From NCBI RefSeq assembly GCF_943193095.1, contig NZ_CALPCV010000003.1:79916-143915 (forward strand): DNA of 64,000 nt, given 5' to 3'. Both the position numbers and the translations under genes were made by a program. This document shows, one piece after another, positions 60,490 through 64,000 of the stretch. Numbering within the stretch: the first letter of the stretch is position 1; each line of letters opens with the position of its first letter. The notes beneath the pieces were generated by a model. It was not told the origin of the DNA. It saw nothing but the letters and a program-made list of their open reading frames with translations, and made no database searches. Origin of the DNA: Parasutterella muris (lineage in GTDB: Bacteria > Pseudomonadota > Gammaproteobacteria > Burkholderiales > Burkholderiaceae_F).

Positions 60490-61962
60490 CTATCTCACTG
60501 CGGCTTCTTTACCTGTAATTTTGCCGTAAACGGCCGCACAAGATAAGCCGCTGATGCCTCCGCCTCCTAAGTTTGCCTGATAACCGAGATGTCCGCACAC
60601 ATCTCCGGCGGCATAGAGCCCAGGAATCGGTTTTGATCGTGTATCCAGAACTTGACCTTTGGTATTGATCTCCAAACCGGAGTAGGAGGTATAAATCCTC
60701 GGTTCGGCTTCAAACGCGTAGAACGGACCTTTATCAAGAGTCTGAAGCAGTTTGGTACGGCCAAAGTGTCTGTCTTTGCCTTTCGCAACGTCTTCGTTGT
60801 AATCCTTAACCGTTTGAAGAAGTCCGTCGACATTAATTTTCTCGCCTTTAGCAAGCGTTTCGAGTGTCGGATATTCGTGAACGACTTCAGTTTCAAATAA
60901 CGGTTTTAAGCAGCCGTTGCGATATTTTTCAAAGGTTTTCGCGTCAAAAATCCAATAGCCGACCTTGTAGCCTTTTTCCACCATCTTGTGGGTGCATGCA
61001 AGATAACCTCTGCTTTCGTCCTGAAAACGCTGTCCTTCTTTATTGACAACAATAATCGGCGCTTCTGTCAGAGGCAGTCCCATTGACTGTCCCTTGTGCG
61101 TACCGACGAAGAGCATATTCATTCCGAATCCGTTGGTTTCAACAATCATCTGAGCACCGATGTCGGTAGCCGCTCGGATACCGTCTCCTACATTCATCTT
61201 TGATCCTAGAGAGGGGACACCTTCCAGGTAGGGATGGTATCTTTTCACCATTTCCGGTCCGTTGGCAAAGCCGCCTGTCGCAAGGATGACACCGCCTGTC
61301 GCACGGATATTGAATGTCTTGCCTTTTTCCTCAACGACAGCACCGATAACGGGAGCGCCGAGCTCTTTGCTTTCAGTAATTAAAGAGACGAGTTTGCTGT
61401 TTATTTGAATGACTACTCCGGCTTTAAGCGCTGCCTGGTTCAGAGCTTTGATCAGCTCAGGAGATCCGCGTTTATATCCGGGCGCTACGTAATGTACGCG
61501 TTTTCGGTTTCCGATCCCCTGTACCGGCTGGTCTGTGAATTTGACACCGAGGCTTTCCAGCCAGCGCATTGTTTCTACGCCGTTTTCATAGACGGTGCGG
61601 GCGACGGCGGTATCCCGCTTGATGAATCGATTAGCAGCAACCCCGCGGTCAACAGCGTCTTTCCAGTTAATTTCCAAAGAATCATCAATGCCGGCATTTT
61701 TTTGTTTGTCAGTGCCCCCGATGTAGTAACCGGCACCCGACATGACCGAGTGGCCGCCCAGATATGCTGCTTTCTCGAGCAGGAGTACGTTTTTAGCACC
61801 GTTTTGTTTTGCAGAGATGGCGGCAGTGAGGCCTGCCATTCCGCCTCCGAAAACCAGTACATCTACGGTTTTGTTCCACTGCGTATCCGCATTTTTGGCA
61901 AAAGCGGCCGGCATTAGGCCCGTCATGGAAGCGACGGTCAAAAAGGTTCTTCTCTTTAGCAT
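60490..61962 (-). CDS. Tat-exported FAD flavoprotein, divergent active site
   Basis: This 490-residue protein has a twin-arginine signal (L-K-R-R-T-F-L-T) ending A-F-A and an FAD domain of the fumarate reductase family (F-G-G-G-M-A-G near 38), with no FMN domain. GGAGA precedes the ATG at 61962. The H-H-T-M-G-G position reads T-S-Y-S-G-L-E and the late H-G-x-N-R-x-G-G-N reads G-Y-Q-A-N-L-G-G, so the usual His and Arg are missing; Arg is kept only in D-E-S-R-G. The electron acceptor is unknown. Tat export implies that FAD is inserted in the cytoplasm. Confidence 0.78.
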   Translation of the reverse strand: MLKRRTFLTVASMTGLMPAAFAKNADTQWNKTVDVLVFGGGMAGLTAAISAKQNGAKNVLLLEKAAYLGGHSVMSGAGYYIGGTDKQKNAGIDDSLEINWKDAVDRGVAANRFIKRDTAVARTVYENGVETMRWLESLGVKFTDQPVQGIGNRKRVHYVAPGYKRGSPELIKALNQAALKAGVVIQINSKLVSLITESKELGAPVIGAVVEEKGKTFNIRATGGVILATGGFANGPEMVKRYHPYLEGVPSLGSKMNVGDGIRAATDIGAQMIVETNGFGMNMLFVGTHKGQSMGLPLTEAPIIVVNKEGQRFQDESRGYLACTHKMVEKGYKVGYWIFDAKTFEKYRNGCLKPLFETEVVHEYPTLETLAKGEKINVDGLLQTVKDYNEDVAKGKDRHFGRTKLLQTLDKGPFYAFEAEPRIYTSYSGLEINTKGQVLDTRSKPIPGLYAAGDVCGHLGYQANLGGGGISGLSCAAVYGKITGKEAAVR

Positions 61963-62028
61963 GTGATTCTCCAAAGTGATTGAGAATCACAGGATATTAG
62001 TAAGGGTTAATTTGAGCTATATCTACTT

Positions 62029-62054
62029 GGAAATACATCTTTCCAAAATGGAAA
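62029..62054 (-). promoter_or_regulatory. Operator TTTCC-N5-GGAAA-N6-TTTCC, copy 2
   Basis: Read on the minus strand, TTTCC (62054-62050), GGAAA (62044-62040) and TTTCC (62033-62029) repeat the pattern of the copy at 57903-57928. The site ends 66 bases before the start codon of the flavoprotein gene at 61962, exactly as in the first copy. It lies in the 367-base gap 61963-62329, which has no other supported feature. Confidence 0.7.
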
Positions 62055-62329
62055 GTTGAAGATTTTTAAAGTTGAGAATGCATCACAAGATTTAATACTC
62101 CGTCTTCATTTCGAATAAATCTGCTTTCGAAAATAGGTTATTCGGCGCTTTTTTTCGTAAAAACTCACGAAACGCTTCTGCAGTCTACAAAAAAGAACCT
62201 CGGGTATTTAGGGACAGGGGCTTGTTTTCAGCGACGGAAACAGACTCTTTTTTATGGTGGATAAGAAAGCAGGCATAATAAAGACATCCAATTAAAATGG
62301 AAAAAGCATCAGTGAATGGGTTAGAGCAA

Positions 62330-63928
62330 ATGATGATTGAAAAGTCGAAGAAGCTGCCTCTGGGGACATCAGACTTTACAGCGTTAAGGCTGTCTGATGA
62401 AATATACGTGGACAAAACCGCAATGGTTTACGACCTTGCTTCTGTTCGGGGGAAGTACTTCTTAGCTCGTCCCAGAAGGTTTGGTAAGTCTCTGCTTATA
62501 TCAACATTTGAATCTCTCTTTAAATATGGTCTGAGAGATTTCCAAGGCCTTGCGATTGAAAAACTGTGGAAAGAAGAGAAAACCTATAACGTAGTGAGAC
62601 TGGATTTCTCAGAAATAAAATCATCTCTTGGTTTGGAAAAATTTAGAGAAGATCTTAGGGACAGGGTTATTGATAACTTTTTTCCAGTGGGTTTCAGTTA
62701 TAACCCGTCAGGCACATCGGTCTTCAGCCAATTATCGGCATGGATGAAAAAACAGCCGGCCAATTCGTTGGTTGTGTTGATTGATGAATATGATGATCCT
62801 CTGACTTCATGTCTAAATGACACAAGTTTGTTTGAGACAGTGAGGAGTGTTCTGTCAGAGTTTTACGCTCTCTTAAAATCTAATGATGCGGCGCTGCGTT
62901 TTGTTTTTATTACCGGTATTACCAAATTTAATAAAACGAGTATCTTTTCCGCGCTTAACAACTTGACTGATTTGTCTTTGGACCCGGCATTTGGGACCTT
63001 GTTAGGTTATACCCATCAGGAGGTTGAAGACTATTTTTTTCCTTATCTCATCAGAGCCGGTGAGGCCCTCCAGATGGAGAGGAAGGAACTTTTGCAAAAA
63101 CTTGTGGAGCGCTACGATGGTTTCTGCTTTGAGGAAACCGCACGACAAAAAGTTTTTGCGCCTTGGTCACTACTGAATTTCTTAGCGCGTCCTTCCAGAG
63201 GATTTAAAGATTATTGGTTTGAAAGCGGAGGTAAACCATCTGTTCTGGTTGAGTATTTGAAATCTCATGCGCTCAGACATCCGGAAGAGTATGGACGCGA
63301 GAAAACAATATCCTTATCCTCTTTGTCCGGTTCTTCGGATATTGAAACGCTGTCAGATATAGGACTTTTAACTCAAGCGGGGTATTTGACAATAAAATCA
63401 ATTAAGTACGAAGATACGGTTTTTCTAGACTATCCGAATCTTGAAGTTCGTCGGGCGATGGCGCAGCTTTATATAGAACGTCTGCTGCAAGGCAGAGTGG
63501 CCGGTCAGGTAGGAGCCGGTCCGATAGTCAAGGTTTTGAGTGAAGAGTCGGCGGAGTCGCTGTTTCACATCCTTAACCGCCTGTTTTTGGCAATTGACTA
63601 TAGGAATTATCCGGTTCGTGACGAATCCTCTGTGAGGGCTTATGTGCAGGTATATTTTGCCGGAGCAGGGCTGGAGCCGAAGGTAGAGCATCATAACGCA
63701 TATGGAAGAAGCGATCTTGAAGTTAAAGCCGGAGATCGGCATTGGGTGTTTGAGTTTAAGGTCGTTCGCGAGAGTGAAGGTGAAGAGGCGAAATTGCAGG
63801 AGGGAGCCGAGCAGATGATGTCAAAGCGCTATGGGCAGCAAGAGCGTAGTTCGCAGTTAAAGCGGGTTGTGCTTGTTTATTCGATCAAGTCAAGACAATT
63901 TGTTAAGTGGCGTGAGATAGAGGATTAG
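62330..63928 (+). CDS. AAA ATPase-like/PD-(D/E)XK nuclease-like protein, intact
   Basis: This protein of about 532 residues belongs to the large gut-bacterial family with an N-terminal AAA-ATPase-like domain and a C-terminal PD-(D/E)XK domain (DUF1703 type). Visible are L-P-L-G-T-S-D-F and I-Y-V-D-K-T at the N-terminus, R-P-R-R-F-G-K-S-L (Walker-like) near 50, L-I-D-E-Y-D-D near 148, and C-terminal R-S-D-L-E-V and V-F-E-F-K-V. The function is unknown; mobile-element or defence roles are often suggested. The start was aligned with the paralogue at 34850; an earlier ATG at 62297 is possible. 63929-64000 holds nothing recognisable. Confidence 0.8.
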   Translation: MMIEKSKKLPLGTSDFTALRLSDEIYVDKTAMVYDLASVRGKYFLARPRRFGKSLLISTFESLFKYGLRDFQGLAIEKLWKEEKTYNVVRLDFSEIKSSLGLEKFREDLRDRVIDNFFPVGFSYNPSGTSVFSQLSAWMKKQPANSLVVLIDEYDDPLTSCLNDTSLFETVRSVLSEFYALLKSNDAALRFVFITGITKFNKTSIFSALNNLTDLSLDPAFGTLLGYTHQEVEDYFFPYLIRAGEALQMERKELLQKLVERYDGFCFEETARQKVFAPWSLLNFLARPSRGFKDYWFESGGKPSVLVEYLKSHALRHPEEYGREKTISLSSLSGSSDIETLSDIGLLTQAGYLTIKSIKYEDTVFLDYPNLEVRRAMAQLYIERLLQGRVAGQVGAGPIVKVLSEESAESLFHILNRLFLAIDYRNYPVRDESSVRAYVQVYFAGAGLEPKVEHHNAYGRSDLEVKAGDRHWVFEFKVVRESEGEEAKLQEGAEQMMSKRYGQQERSSQLKRVVLVYSIKSRQFVKWREIED

Positions 63929-64000
63929 GACTTCCATTGTTTGCAACGTCCTTAACAGGGTGTTGAGAGAACGGTGAGTGAGGTTTATTGATGTGCTTAT

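Noticed and set aside
1..64000. CRISPR arrays, tRNA or rRNA genes
   Set aside because: No regularly spaced direct repeats and no tRNA- or rRNA-like sequence were noticed on reading; short tRNA genes could still be missed by eye.

Overview
The window looks like chromosome from an anaerobic, asaccharolytic, gut-type betaproteobacterium close to Sutterellaceae (Sutterella/Parasutterella). This is an inference from the general porin, the many LysR regulators, the DMSO-reductase-type complex with TorD chaperone, a tricarboxylate-free respiratory lifestyle and, above all, six exported flavoprotein reductases of the fumarate/urocanate reductase family. No rRNA, tRNA or CRISPR array was recognised.

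Layout. 1-3.9 kb: decayed DNA around a three-gene operon of unknown function. 3.9-7.4 kb: creatininase-family amidohydrolase with a sodium:solute symporter pair, then rubrerythrin. 7.7-12.9 kb: a phage/ICE-like module of Toprim primase, CobS-like MoxR ATPase, DUF3150-like protein and CobT-like zincin-VWA protein, whose genes are separated by unusually structured RNA leaders. 13-19.3 kb: small secreted protein, MFS transporter, LysR, secreted split-barrel-like protein, porin and EamA transporter. 19.5-23.8 kb: an exported urocanate-reductase-type flavoprotein followed by an exported histidine-ammonia-lyase-fold enzyme that lacks the Ala-Ser-Gly (MIO) motif; the best reading is a periplasmic ergothioneine lyase plus (thio)urocanate reductase respiration operon. 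23.9-24.9 kb: AzlCD amino-acid exporter.

25.5-34.8 kb is an island bounded by two decayed insertion sequences (IS3-type and ISAs1-type). It carries a type III restriction-modification system with lower-GC, Bacteroidota-like sequence and several broken passenger genes (DUF3791, BRO-N and an unknown). 34.8-36.5 kb is a frameshifted AAA/PD-(D/E)XK gene with an intact paralogue at 62.3-63.9 kb.

36.5-46.9 kb: a complete molybdopterin (DmsA-like) respiratory system: catalytic, Fe-S and membrane subunits, TorD chaperone, NapG-like ferredoxin, an unusual NapH-GltD fusion and a further ferredoxin, with a divergent LysR gene. 47-62 kb: five more flavoprotein reductases, each with its own regulator (LysR, a TtrS/TtrR-like two-component system, or nearby LysR/MerR genes). 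Clear repeated operator-like dyads lie upstream of several. Two of these flavoproteins lack the usual catalytic Arg/His residues but share the same operator at exactly the same distance from their start codons.

Together the genes describe a bacterium that respires many small organic acceptors in the periplasm, each reductase being switched on by a dedicated sensor. No multihaem cytochrome or quinol-cytochrome partner for the flavoproteins is encoded in the window.
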